64,000 nt of DNA. Source: Actinomadura rudentiformis (lineage in GTDB: Bacteria; Actinomycetota; Actinomycetes; Streptosporangiales; Streptosporangiaceae). The stretch is taken from positions 186,001-250,000 of the forward strand of contig NZ_WBMT01000013.1 in the NCBI RefSeq assembly GCF_008923185.1. The letters run 5' to 3'. This document shows, piece after piece, positions 52,702-62,648 of this stretch. The position numbers were made by a program, and so were the translations under genes. The notes beneath the pieces were generated by a model. The model saw only the letters and a program-made list of their open reading frames with translations. It did not search any database and had not been told where the DNA came from. Every line of letters starts with the position of its first letter. The first letter of the stretch is position 1.

Positions 52702-54663
52702 ATGACCGCTCGTGTGACCCTTCCCTACGGCTCCTGGCCCTCCCCCATCTCCGCCGCCGATGTCGCTCGTGCCCGGCTGCGCCTGAGTTTTCCCACCGTT
52801 CACAACAGCGATGTGTGGTGGCAGGAGACGCGACCTGAGGAGGGCGGGCGAACGACGGTCATCCATCTCCGGGGCGGTCACCGCACCGAGCTGCTCCAGA
52901 CCCCCTGGGACGCGCGGACACGTGTTCACGAATACGGCGGGCGGTCATACCTGCCGGTCCGCACCGGCAACGGTCACGCGATCGTCTTCTCCAATTACGA
53001 GGATCAGCGGCTGCACCGGCTCGACCCGGGTGATCCCAAGCCGCGTCCGCTGACGCCGGAGCCGGCGCTGCCGGGCGGGCTCCGCTACGCCGACTACGTC
53101 CTGTCTCCGGACGCGACCGAGGTCTGGTGCGTCTGCGAGGGCCATACCCCGGACGGGATCCGGCGCGCGATCGTCGCCGTGCCGCTCGACGGGAGCGGCG
53201 CCGACAACGCGGGTGCCATCCGGGAGCTGGTCAGCGGCGCGCACTTCTACGCGAGCCCCGCGCCGTCGCCCTCGGGCGGTCACCTCGCCTGGGTGCAGTG
53301 GAGCCACCCGCGCATGCCCTGGGACGGCACCGAGGTGCGCGTCGCCGCCGTCGAGGAGGGCAAGGCCGTCGCGCCCCGTACGGTCAAGGGCGGTCTCACG
53401 GAATCGGTGGTCGCGCCGCTCTGGCGGGACGACAGCAGTCTTTACGTGATCTCCGACTGGCCGGGCTGGTGGAACATCTACCAGGTGGGGCTGTACGGCG
53501 AGTCGCCCCAGGCGCTCTACCCGGCCGAGGAGGAGTTCGCCGGGCCTCTCTGGCAGCTTGGCGGCATGCCGTACGCGCTGCTGGAGGACGGGCGCCTGGC
53601 GGTCCTGCACGGCGAAGGCGACCAGCGCCTGGGCATCTACGACCCGGAGACGCTGGAGCTCATCGACCTGGAGCTGCCGTACGACGACTGGCAGCCGGCG
53701 CTCTCGGCGCAGGGCACCACGATCGTCGGCATCGCCGGCAGCGCCACCGTGCCCTCCTCGGTCGTCCGCATCGACATCACCACGGGCCGGGTGGAGGGTC
53801 TGCGGCGTGAGCTGGCCGAAGTGCCGGATGCCGCCTATCTGCCGAAGCCGCGCAGCGAGCAACTGGAGGGACCGTTCGGACGGCCCGTGCACGCGCACAT
53901 CTACCCGCCGTCCAGCCCCGACGCCGCGGCACCCGAAAACGAGCTTCCGCCGTATGTGGTCTTCGTGCACGGCGGGCCGACCTCTCGTTCGTCCAAAGTG
54001 CTCAGCTTGGAACGCGCCTTCTTCACGAGTCGCGGCATAGGCGTCATCGATGTCAACTACGGTGGCTCGACTGGCTATGGGCGCGCCTACCGCGAACGTC
54101 TGCGGCGTCAATGGGGCGTCGTGGACGTGGAGGACGCCATTGCCGCCGCACAGGCGCTCATCGACGGCGGCATAGCGGACCCTGCGCGCCTGGCCATCCG
54201 AGGGGGCAGCGCAGGCGGCTGGACGACCCTGGCCGCCGTGACCCAGACCGACCTCTTCAAGGCCGCGACGTCGTACTACGGCATCAGCGACCTGCAGAGC
54301 TTCGTCTCGTCCACGCACGATTTCGAGTCGCAGTATCTCTTTGGGCTCATCGGCCCCCTGCCCGGATACGAGCGGGCGTACGAGGAGCGCTCACCGCTCG
54401 GGCACGCCGACCGCACAGCGTGCCCCGTGCTGCTCCTCCAGGGCCTGGACGACCCTGTCGTACCGCCGGACCAGTCCGAACGCTTCGCCGCCGCCTTGGC
54501 CGCCAAGAAGGCCCCTTACGCCTACCTGACGTTCGAGGGCGAATCCCATGGCTTCCGCCGCGCCGAGACCACCATCACCTGCCTGGAGTCGGAGCTCGCC
54601 TTCTACGGCCAGACTCTCGGCTTCCATCCGAAGGGCGTAAACCCCATCGACCTCAACAACTGA
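52702..54663 (+). CDS. S9 family prolyl oligopeptidase/dipeptidyl-peptidase
   Basis: A 653-residue serine peptidase with an N-terminal beta-propeller (about 1-400; WWQETRPEEGGRTTVIHL, YVISDWPGWWNIYQV) and a C-terminal alpha/beta-hydrolase domain. The nucleophile Ser503 lies in GGSAGG (501-506); the acid is one of Asp583/584 (GLDDPVVPP) and the base His616 (GESHGF). HGGPTSRSS and YGGSTGYGRAYRERL are family landmarks. ATG 52702 (MTARVTLPYGSWPSPIS) matches the usual start; ATG 52684 is an alternative. There is no signal peptide, so it is probably cytoplasmic and cleaves short peptides. Confidence 0.93.
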   Translation: MTARVTLPYGSWPSPISAADVARARLRLSFPTVHNSDVWWQETRPEEGGRTTVIHLRGGHRTELLQTPWDARTRVHEYGGRSYLPVRTGNGHAIVFSNYEDQRLHRLDPGDPKPRPLTPEPALPGGLRYADYVLSPDATEVWCVCEGHTPDGIRRAIVAVPLDGSGADNAGAIRELVSGAHFYASPAPSPSGGHLAWVQWSHPRMPWDGTEVRVAAVEEGKAVAPRTVKGGLTESVVAPLWRDDSSLYVISDWPGWWNIYQVGLYGESPQALYPAEEEFAGPLWQLGGMPYALLEDGRLAVLHGEGDQRLGIYDPETLELIDLELPYDDWQPALSAQGTTIVGIAGSATVPSSVVRIDITTGRVEGLRRELAEVPDAAYLPKPRSEQLEGPFGRPVHAHIYPPSSPDAAAPENELPPYVVFVHGGPTSRSSKVLSLERAFFTSRGIGVIDVNYGGSTGYGRAYRERLRRQWGVVDVEDAIAAAQALIDGGIADPARLAIRGGSAGGWTTLAAVTQTDLFKAATSYYGISDLQSFVSSTHDFESQYLFGLIGPLPGYERAYEERSPLGHADRTACPVLLLQGLDDPVVPPDQSERFAAALAAKKAPYAYLTFEGESHGFRRAETTITCLESELAFYGQTLGFHPKGVNPIDLNN

Positions 54664-54715
54664 CAGAGCGACGAGCACCTCCGGCCAAACAGCCTGGGGC
54701 ACCAGCCACAACGTG

Positions 54716-54743
54716 AGCGCCGACGGACCGATCCGTCGGCGCT
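54716..54743 (+). terminator. Terminator of the S9 peptidase gene
   Basis: A 12-bp perfect stem AGCGCCGACGGA (54716-54727) with 54732-54743 and a four-base loop, followed by TTC. It lies 53 bases after the stop. Confidence 0.88.
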
Positions 54744-54881
54744 TTCGCGTATGTCCCGCGTCCCGCAGCCGCGTGAACGTCCTCTGCGGCCGCGCGGGGG
54801 CGTTGAGGTGGGGTTCTGGCGGGCGTCTGTGGGCCTCAGGTGACCACTGGGTTGATGGCGCGTCCTTGAAGGGGCCGAGGG

Positions 54882-55805
54882 TCAGGCGCGCTTGTCGGCC
54901 CAGGAGCGGAGATTGTAGACGTCCTTGTCGAAGTACGGCGAGTACGAGATGTAGTGGACGTTGCCGCCGCCCTGGTGGCCGCCGATGACTCCGTTGATGG
55001 CGCCGGTCCGGGTGCGGGTGTTGTAGTTCAGCAGCCAGGGGCTGCCGCTCGTGCCGCCGTGGAAGCCGGAGCAGTCCATCCGCAACTGGAAGCGGGAGTG
55101 CTTGCGCGTCGTGGTGATGCAGTAGATCGGCCGGTCGCGGCGGTCCCAGACGATGCGCGGGTAGCCGGCCACGTTCACCTTGCGCCCGGCACCCCTGTTG
55201 ATCGCGAGGCTGTTGCCGCCCACGACGTTCTCGATCTTCTTCCCGGCGCGCGGGTTGAGGGCGATGATGCCGAAGTCGAGGTCGGGGTCGCCGTGCCGGA
55301 TCCAGCGCTGCGTGACGACGAGCCTCTTGGCCGTCCACGTCCCGTACGGCCGCTTGCCGCGGTCGTACTTCGGCACGAACGCGATCTTGGTCGCGTACCG
55401 TCCGCCCTTGCCGCCGTGAATGCAGTGCGCGGCCGTCATCAGCAGTCGCTTGGAGTGGCTCTTGACCACGCTCGCGGTGCAGTAGTGGTCGCCGCGACCG
55501 TTGTTGAAGAACAGCGCGCCGATCGACGGGACGCCCCCGAACGCCTTCGACCTGGCGGCCAGCGTGGTCGCCTGCCCGCTCGCGCCTCCCTTGGCCGCCA
55601 CCGGCGTGGCCTTGGCCAGCCGCTGCGGGGTCCAGTAGCGCTCCGTCGCGGTCGCGTCCGCGGTGCTGATCTCGACACTTGAGACGGTCTCGACGGTCCG
55701 GGTCTCCGGCTCGTGCTGCGCGTACGCCACCGCCCCGGCACCAGCCGCGACGACCCCCGTGGACGCGACGACCGCAGCCGTCATCCGCTTCCGACCCTTC
55801 AGCAT
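54882..55805 (-). CDS. Secreted trypsin-like serine protease
   Basis: A 307-residue protein. A basic start MLKGRKR and a hydrophobic helix (AAVVASTGVVAAGAGAVAYA) form a signal peptide, followed by a propeptide-like stretch. The catalytic triad is readable: His127 in LLMTAAHC, Asp177 in DLDFGIIAL, Ser253 in GGTSGSP. Two cysteine pairs are likely (HYC/AAHC and YCI/DCSGF). Family relatives are exported chymotrypsin-fold endopeptidases of Streptosporangiales and other actinomycetes. ATG 55805 was chosen; the Shine-Dalgarno sequence is weak. Confidence 0.9.
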   Translation of the reverse strand: MLKGRKRMTAAVVASTGVVAAGAGAVAYAQHEPETRTVETVSSVEISTADATATERYWTPQRLAKATPVAAKGGASGQATTLAARSKAFGGVPSIGALFFNNGRGDHYCTASVVKSHSKRLLMTAAHCIHGGKGGRYATKIAFVPKYDRGKRPYGTWTAKRLVVTQRWIRHGDPDLDFGIIALNPRAGKKIENVVGGNSLAINRGAGRKVNVAGYPRIVWDRRDRPIYCITTTRKHSRFQLRMDCSGFHGGTSGSPWLLNYNTRTRTGAINGVIGGHQGGGNVHYISYSPYFDKDVYNLRSWADKRA

Positions 55806-55950
55806 TCGCCAGAAACTACCGACTCTTCCGCCCCGCCACAACGCGAACGATCACTCTGGTCCCAGCATGTGACCGTCTCCGACTCTTCGCAGCCGCCCGG
55901 CGACAGTGGGTCAGCCGAACTCCATTGCGCCGGCGGGCGGCCTCCATCGG

Positions 55951-57519
<1,569 letters not shown>

Positions 57520-57993
57520 GGGGCTGCCCCTTCCTCGCCCGCGGGCCCCATCGGGGATCGGAGCCCTGTTGTGCGAGGATTCACCCGCGTCACAGCCGAT
57601 ATGGGTACACGACACCGCCCGGGCGCCCGGTCATCGGGGCCCGAGAAAGTCGGACGTCGTGATCCTTTATACCTCTCAACTGCCTGAACGTGCTCAGTCG
57701 TATGGCAATCCGCTGGGCGCGGAGTAACTCCTCACTGCCGTAACGGTAAGCGGCACAGAGGTAATGAGCAAGCAAACCGTGGGCATTCCGGACTAACCGA
57801 ACGTGCCCGTGACGAGTTGCTTACCGTCCTCCGACCTGGCCGGGCGAGCCGTTCACCTGGCCCGTCACCCTCCACGCCCGAGTAAGGCCGAGTCAGGTTC
57901 TTGTCAGGATCTCCGTCATTCATCCCGGCGTGTCGAACCATTCGCCGGAGAAAGCAGGCCCGCTTCCTCCGGGGAAGCGGGCCCGCCGTTCGT
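57520..57993. other. Gene-free region upstream of rny
   Basis: About 470 bp, with no supportable gene. A GTATAAAGG sequence on the minus strand near 57665 could be the rny -10 box. The right end holds the terminator of the NmrA-like gene. Two TAACGGTAAGCGGCA-like fragments lie near 57740. Confidence 0.45.
57957..57983 (-). terminator. Terminator of the NmrA-like gene
   Basis: An 11-bp perfect stem, GGCCCGCTTCC at 57957-57967 with 57973-57983, five-base loop, lying 10 bases beyond the stop of the minus-strand gene and followed on that strand by a T-rich run. Confidence 0.85.
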
Positions 57994-58869
57994 TCAGGCA
58001 ACCTCCCAGACACCGGTCTTGGCCGCCTCGCGAACGAAGTCGGAGAAGTCGCGGGGCTCGCGGCCGAGCGCCCGCCTGACCCCATCGGTCTGGTAGGCGT
58101 TGCGCCCGTCCAGCACGGTCGTGAAGAGGTAGGTCAGGAACTCCACCAGATCCTCGGGAACTCCCTGCTCCTTGGCGCCGACGGCGTACTCCTCCGTGCT
58201 GATCTGGACGAAGGGGATCTCGCGCCCGGCCGCCTCGGCGATCTCCCGCACCGCCTGGGCGAACGTGAGCAGCCGTGGCCCGGTCACCTCGTACGACTGA
58301 CCCACGTGACCGTCCTCGGTGAGCGCCGCGACCGCCACGTCGGCGATGTCGTCCGCGTCCACGAACGGCTCCCGCACATCACCGACCGGCAGCACGACCT
58401 CGCCGGCCAGCAGGGGCTCGATCAAGAAGCTCTCGCTGAAGTTCTGGGAGAACCACGCCGCCCGCACGATCGTCCATTCCAGCCCGGACTCGCGGACCAG
58501 CCCCTCGCAGATCTGAGCCTCCTCCTCACCTCGCCCCGACAGCAACACCAGCCGCCGCACCCCGGCTGCAGCCGCTGCCTCGGTGAAGGCCTTGATGTCG
58601 TCCGCCGCCCCCGGCACCGCCAGGTCGGGCGCGTAGCTGACGTACACCGAGGTGACCCCGTCCAGGACCGCCGCCCAGCCGCCCCGGTCCTGCCAGGAGA
58701 ACGCCGGGCTGGCCGACCGCGACCCGATCCGCACCGGCACACCCCGCGCCGCAAGCCGCTCGGCCACCCGCCGCCCTGTCTTTCCCGTGCCTCCCAGCAC
58801 CAGTGTCAGGTTGCCGTGAGTGTTCGCGTTCTGAATGTTCGCGTTCTGAGTGTTCGTGTTGTTCGCCAT
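57994..58869 (-). CDS. NmrA-like NAD(P)-binding protein
   Basis: A 291-residue atypical short-chain dehydrogenase. The Rossmann motif is TLVLGGTGKTGRRVAERLAARGVPVRIGSRS; later features are RLVLLSGRGEEEAQICEGLVRESGLEWTIVRAAWFSQNF and EPFVDADDIADVAVAAL. It lacks a full YxxxK active site, so it is probably a redox sensor or NAD(P)H:quinone reductase-like protein. The first 20 residues (NTNTQNANIQNANTHGN) come from short tandem repeats in the DNA. It is transcribed toward rny. Confidence 0.88.
   Translation of the reverse strand: MANNTNTQNANIQNANTHGNLTLVLGGTGKTGRRVAERLAARGVPVRIGSRSASPAFSWQDRGGWAAVLDGVTSVYVSYAPDLAVPGAADDIKAFTEAAAAAGVRRLVLLSGRGEEEAQICEGLVRESGLEWTIVRAAWFSQNFSESFLIEPLLAGEVVLPVGDVREPFVDADDIADVAVAALTEDGHVGQSYEVTGPRLLTFAQAVREIAEAAGREIPFVQISTEEYAVGAKEQGVPEDLVEFLTYLFTTVLDGRNAYQTDGVRRALGREPRDFSDFVREAAKTGVWEVA
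58818..58865. repeat. Tandem repeats at the 5' end of the NmrA-like gene
   Basis: About three head-to-tail units of roughly 15 bases (TGTTCGCGTTCTGAA/G) code for the Asn/Thr/Gln-rich N-terminal residues. Confidence 0.75.
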
Positions 58870-58966
58870 GCCCTTGAGTCAACCGACGCCCGACCTGCCC
58901 CGACATGGCTGAGAGACTCGCCCGCATACGCCAGAGTCCAGCCCCGGCTGGCCCGGCCGCCCCGGG

Positions 58967-59548
58967 TCAGTCCCAGGGGGTCGGCTCGGGGAGGTCTTCC
59001 AGGTCGGCGCCTTCTTCGGCGAGGGCTTCTTTGACGACTCGGTAGGCGAGGCCGGGTGGATAGCCTTTGCGGGCGAGCATGCCGACCAGGCGACGGGTGC
59101 GTTTGGCGGGGTCCAGGCCTCGGGTCGCGGCGACCTTGCGGGCTATGAGCGCGCGGGCCGTGCGTTCCTCCTGCTCGGGATCCAGCGTCTCCACGGCGTC
59201 CTGGACGGTCTCGTTGTCGACGCCGCGTTGGCGCAGCTCGGCGGCCAGGGCGCGCTTGGCCAGGCCGCGTCCGGCGTGGCGGGACTGCACCCAGGCCTGG
59301 GCGAACGCCTCGTCGTCGATCAGGCCGACGTCGGTGAAGCGGCCGAGGACGTTGTCGGTGACGTCGTCCGGGATGTTCTTGCGGTGCAGGGCGTCGGCGA
59401 GCTGGGCACGGGTCCGGGGTGCCATGGCGAGCATGCGGAGGCAGACCTCACGGGCGACCGCCTCAGGGTCGGCCGGCGGGGCGTCCGCGGCGGCGCTGCC
59501 CTCGGTGGGGGCGTCGGGCCCCCACCGCCGTCTGCGCCGGCCGCTCAT
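58967..59548 (-). CDS. recX: Regulatory protein RecX
   Basis: A 193-residue RecX with three tandem three-helix repeats: PEAVAREVCLRMLAMAPRTRAQLADALHRKNIP, GLIDDEAFAQAWVQSRHAGRGLAKRALAAELRQRGVDNETV and ARKVAATRGLDPAKRTRRLVGMLARKGYPPGLAYRVVKEAL. It binds RecA filaments and blocks their growth. ATG 59548 with GCGAGGG upstream gives MSGRRRRRWGPDAP. It follows recA after about 200 bp, the usual arrangement. Confidence 0.95.
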   Translation of the reverse strand: MSGRRRRRWGPDAPTEGSAAADAPPADPEAVAREVCLRMLAMAPRTRAQLADALHRKNIPDDVTDNVLGRFTDVGLIDDEAFAQAWVQSRHAGRGLAKRALAAELRQRGVDNETVQDAVETLDPEQEERTARALIARKVAATRGLDPAKRTRRLVGMLARKGYPPGLAYRVVKEALAEEGADLEDLPEPTPWD

Positions 59549-59755
59549 GCCGGCCCTCGCGGGAACCGTACGGACGATCCCGGCTCCACAGGAGCGGCGG
59601 CGCCATCGGGGAAGGACCGAACACCGGTCTGTCGGTGCCGGAAAAGGCGCCGCCGCCCTACATACGAGATCATTCCTCAACCTTCGTCAAGAGTCACCCT
59701 GAATGGCGGATTCTCCGTCAGAACTCGCCATGTCACGTGACGTCCCGGTCCGGGC

Positions 59756-60898
59756 TCAGGCGTCGCCGGGCTTCGGAGTCTTGGCGCTCTTGCGGCCGGT
59801 GGTCGCGGTCGCCGCGGCGGCCGGCTTGGTCGCGGCGGCTGCCGACTTGGTCTCGGCGGCGGGCTTGGCGGCCTCGGTGGTCTCCGGGGACTCCTTGTCG
59901 ACCTTGGGGCCGACGCCCAGCTTCTCCTTGATCTTCTTCTCGATCTCGTCGGCCATGTCCGGGTTGGCCTTGAGGAAGTTGCGGGCGTTCTCCTTGCCCT
60001 GGCCGAGCTGGTCGCCCTCGTAGGTGTACCAGGCACCGGACTTGCGGACGAAGCCGTGCTCGACGCCCAGGTCGATCAGGCCGCCCTCCTTGCTGATGCC
60101 CTGGCCGTAGAGGAGGTCGAAGTCGGCGACGCGGAAGGGCGGAGCCATCTTGTTCTTGACGACCTTGACGCGGACGCGGTTGCCGACCGCCTCGGTGCCG
60201 TCCTTGAGGGTCTCGATGCGGCGGACGTCGAGGCGTACGGAGGCGTAGAACTTCAGCGCCCGGCCACCGGTGGTGGTCTCGGGCGAGCCGAACATGACGC
60301 CGACCTTCTCGCGGAGCTGGTTGATGAAGACCGCGGTGGTCTTGGTCTGGTTGATCGCGCCGGTCAGCTTGCGCAGCGCCTGGGACATCAGGCGGGCCTG
60401 GAGGCCGACGTGGCTGTCGCCCATCTCGCCCTCGATCTCCGCCCGGGGAACGAGCGCGGCGACCGAGTCGATGACGACGATGTCGATCGCGCCGGAGCGG
60501 ATCAGCATGTCGGTGATCTCAAGCGCCTGCTCGCCGGTGTCGGGCTGGGAGACCAGGAGCGCGTCGATGTCGACGCCGAGGGCCCTGGCGTACTCGGGGT
60601 CGAGCGCATGCTCGGCGTCGACGAACGCCGCGATGCCGCCGGCACGCTGGACGCTGGCGACGGCGTGCAGCGCGATGGACGTCTTGCCGGAGCCTTCCGG
60701 CCCGTACACCTCGACGACGCGGCCACGCGGGAGGCCGCCGATGCCGAGCGCGATGTCAAGGGAGATGGAGCCGGTGGGGATCACCTCGACCGGCGCCCGC
60801 GCCTCCTCGCCCATCCGCATGACCGAGCCCTTGCCGAACTGCCGCTCGATCTGGGCCAGTGCGGTCTCGAGAGCCTTCTCCCGGTCGTTCGCTGCCAT
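59756..60898 (-). CDS. recA: Recombinase RecA
   Basis: A 380-residue RecA, uninterrupted by an intein. The Walker A motif is GPEGSGKT (66-73), where many bacteria have GPESSGKT. Other landmarks are VDAEHALDPEYARALGVDIDALLVSQPDTGEQALEI, VVIDSVAALVPRAEIEGEMGDSHVGLQARLMSQALRKL, INQLREKVGVMFGSPETTTGGRALKFYASVRLDVRR. The last 50 residues are an Ala/Lys/Thr-rich tail, longer than in Escherichia coli and not acidic. ATG 60898 has AGAGGGAC upstream. Two promoters, one LexA- and one PafBC-type, are read in the upstream region. Confidence 0.98.
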   Translation of the reverse strand: MAANDREKALETALAQIERQFGKGSVMRMGEEARAPVEVIPTGSISLDIALGIGGLPRGRVVEVYGPEGSGKTSIALHAVASVQRAGGIAAFVDAEHALDPEYARALGVDIDALLVSQPDTGEQALEITDMLIRSGAIDIVVIDSVAALVPRAEIEGEMGDSHVGLQARLMSQALRKLTGAINQTKTTAVFINQLREKVGVMFGSPETTTGGRALKFYASVRLDVRRIETLKDGTEAVGNRVRVKVVKNKMAPPFRVADFDLLYGQGISKEGGLIDLGVEHGFVRKSGAWYTYEGDQLGQGKENARNFLKANPDMADEIEKKIKEKLGVGPKVDKESPETTEAAKPAAETKSAAAATKPAAAATATTGRKSAKTPKPGDA

Positions 60899-60988
60899 GG
60901 TTGTCCCTCTGTCCTGTCTGTCGTCGCCGGCCTGCCGGCTCTCGCCCGGCACGCGGCCCGCACGGACCGCTGCTCGATGTCGTAGGCG

Positions 60989-61011
60989 ACGTTACGGGGA
61001 GCCACCGACAC
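60989..61011 (-). promoter_or_regulatory. PafBC-type (RecA-NDp) promoter of recA
   Basis: On the minus strand GTGTCGGTG-N8-TAACGT (61011 down to 60989) matches the LexA-independent promoter motif TTGTCRGTG-N8-TANNNT described for mycobacterial DNA-damage genes, with one mismatch at the first base. It would give a leader of about 85 bases before the recA ATG. Confidence 0.8.
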
Positions 61012-61063
61012 TTTCGAGATTCAGACGGAGCTGTGGATAACGTCGCGTGCGCAGGACAGCTTA

Positions 61064-61079
61064 CCGAACACTCGTTCGA
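61064..61079. promoter_or_regulatory. LexA-binding SOS box
   Basis: CCGAACACTCGTTCGA reads on the minus strand as TCGAACGAGTGTTCGG. This matches the actinobacterial SOS box TCGAAC-N4-GTTCGA in all but one position. It lies 166 bp upstream of recA and 92 bp upstream of the divergent ATP-grasp gene, so it could serve either or both. Confidence 0.88.
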
Positions 61080-61170
61080 TCATGTGGTCGCGATCCGATT
61101 TGGACGGGAATCTCCGTGCGCTCGGGGGCCTGGAAGCCGTACGCTGGCGCCGTCCACGGAGGGTTGCACC

Positions 61171-62028
61171 ATGACGCTGACCGTTCTCTTCTGCGTCGAT
61201 CCGCTCCACCCCCGGCGCGTTGATCCTCACTTCTCCCGCGAGGCCGCCGCCGTGCGGGACCACTATGGCGAAATCGCCTTGATCGATCACGATTCGTTGC
61301 AGCAGGGTCACGTGGATGCCGCCATCCGCGCCGTCCCCGGCGACCTGGGCCCGGTCTGGTACCGCGGCTGGATGATGACCAGCGAGGAGTACGCGGCGCT
61401 GGCGTCGGCCCTCAAACAGCGCGGCACCATTCTTCTGACGCACCCGGAGGACTACCAACGCGCGCACGAGTTGCCGGGTTGGCACGACACGTTCGCCGGC
61501 ATCACCCCGTCCAGCGTGTGGCGCCCTCTCGCCCCACTCGAAGACCCGGGTGACCTCAGTGAGCTCGTACGGGCCCTTCCGGCAGGGCCGGCTGTGGTGA
61601 AGGACTACGTGAAGTCGCGCAAACACGAGTGGGACGAGGCTTGTTTCGTCCCGGACGTTCACAACCTCCCGCAGCTCCGTACGGTCGTGACGAAGATGGT
61701 GGCGCTTCAGGACCAGTTCCTGGCCGGTGGTCTCGTCATCCGGGAGTACGAGGATTACGACGGCGGCGAAGCCCGCGTGTGGTGGGTCGACGGCGAACCC
61801 GCGCTGATCGGTCCCCACCCGGACAGCCCAGAAGTGGAGCCCGAGCCGGACGTCGATGTCGTGGCCCCGGCCGTACGATCCCTCGGCTGCCGCTTCATCA
61901 CGACTGACCTCGCCCGGCGGGCCGACGGCGAATGGCGTGTAGTGGAGGTCGGTGACGGCCAGGTGAGCGACCTCCCCTCCACAGTCGACCCCATGGACCT
62001 CTACGCCCATCTCCCGGTACCCGACTGA
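61171..62028 (+). CDS. ATP-grasp domain protein (R2K-clade type)
   Basis: A 285-residue protein. The N-terminal 120 residues (TLTVLFCVDPLHPRRVDPHFSREAAAVRDHYGEIALID; WYRGWMMTSEEYAALASALKQRG) and the C-terminal ATP-grasp part (AVVKDYVKSRKHEWDEACFVPD, GGLVIREYEDYD, RFITTDLARRADGEWRVVEVGDGQVSDLP) match the R2K-clade ATP-grasp proteins. These have been predicted to make amide or peptide bonds in small clusters. The final VVEVGDGQ holds the metal-binding Glu and nearby polar residues. GGAGGG precedes the ATG. It is divergent from recA with the SOS box in between. The substrate is unknown. Confidence 0.82.
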   Translation: MTLTVLFCVDPLHPRRVDPHFSREAAAVRDHYGEIALIDHDSLQQGHVDAAIRAVPGDLGPVWYRGWMMTSEEYAALASALKQRGTILLTHPEDYQRAHELPGWHDTFAGITPSSVWRPLAPLEDPGDLSELVRALPAGPAVVKDYVKSRKHEWDEACFVPDVHNLPQLRTVVTKMVALQDQFLAGGLVIREYEDYDGGEARVWWVDGEPALIGPHPDSPEVEPEPDVDVVAPAVRSLGCRFITTDLARRADGEWRVVEVGDGQVSDLPSTVDPMDLYAHLPVPD

Positions 62029-62234
62029 CCTTCACGTGCGCGCCGGCTCTCCTTGCGCCGTAGAACTGCATGCGGGTTGTGACGGAACCGGAATGCACCA
62101 AACTTCCGTCTCACTACGCATCGCCCCTAGGCTTTGGGCACTGTGATGCCGGATCGCTTGCAGATGCAGGATCCGTTCCAGCTGTCCGGAACCTCCGGGG
62201 TGCCTGCAGTCTCTTTCGAAAGGCGTGTTTCCCC

Positions 62235-62642
62235 TTGCCTCCACAGGAGTCCCGGCGTCGGCTCAGTTCCCGCGCGGTGAAAATCGGAATGGTGAGCGCG
62301 CTGTCCCTTTCGGTGGTGTCGTGCTCGTCCGATGACGACGACGCCATCACCGCATACTGCGTTACGCAGGACGACGGCACCTCCCTTGGGACTCCGGCGC
62401 CTTTTCCTACTGAGGGCCCAGACGGCTACAGAGTGGTCGGCGAGTACAACTGCGACGACCCGGATGCCGGCCGGAGTTCTCACGCCAGCTACTTCTGGTA
62501 CTACGGCGGTGTCCGCAATGCCAGCGGGCGCGTCAGCGCCGGCAGCACGGTCATGCCCAGCAGTACGAACATCACCTCCGCGGAAGGCAAGACGATCCGC
62601 AGTGGCTTCGGCAGCTCTTCCAGCGGCAGCTCTGGCGGCTGA
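62235..62642 (+). CDS. Small lipoprotein of the ATP-grasp/DUF350 cluster
   Basis: The frame gives 135 residues from TTG 62235; GTG 62277 and ATG 62289 are alternatives and the start is uncertain. A basic segment (RRRLSSRAVKIG) and a hydrophobic stretch end in a lipobox-like VVSC, followed by SSDDDDAITAYCVTQDDG. The exported part is acidic, then aromatic and Gly/Ser-rich (SHASYFWYYGGVRNASGRVSAGST), ending in FGSSSSGSSGG. Its place in front of a glutathionylspermidine-synthase-like gene and a DUF350 gene parallels yjfM (DUF1190) in the Escherichia coli yjfM-yjfC-yjfL group; homology to YjfM itself is not clear from sequence. Confidence 0.7.
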   Translation: MPPQESRRRLSSRAVKIGMVSALSLSVVSCSSDDDDAITAYCVTQDDGTSLGTPAPFPTEGPDGYRVVGEYNCDDPDAGRSSHASYFWYYGGVRNASGRVSAGSTVMPSSTNITSAEGKTIRSGFGSSSSGSSGG

Positions 62643-62648
62643 ACGACG

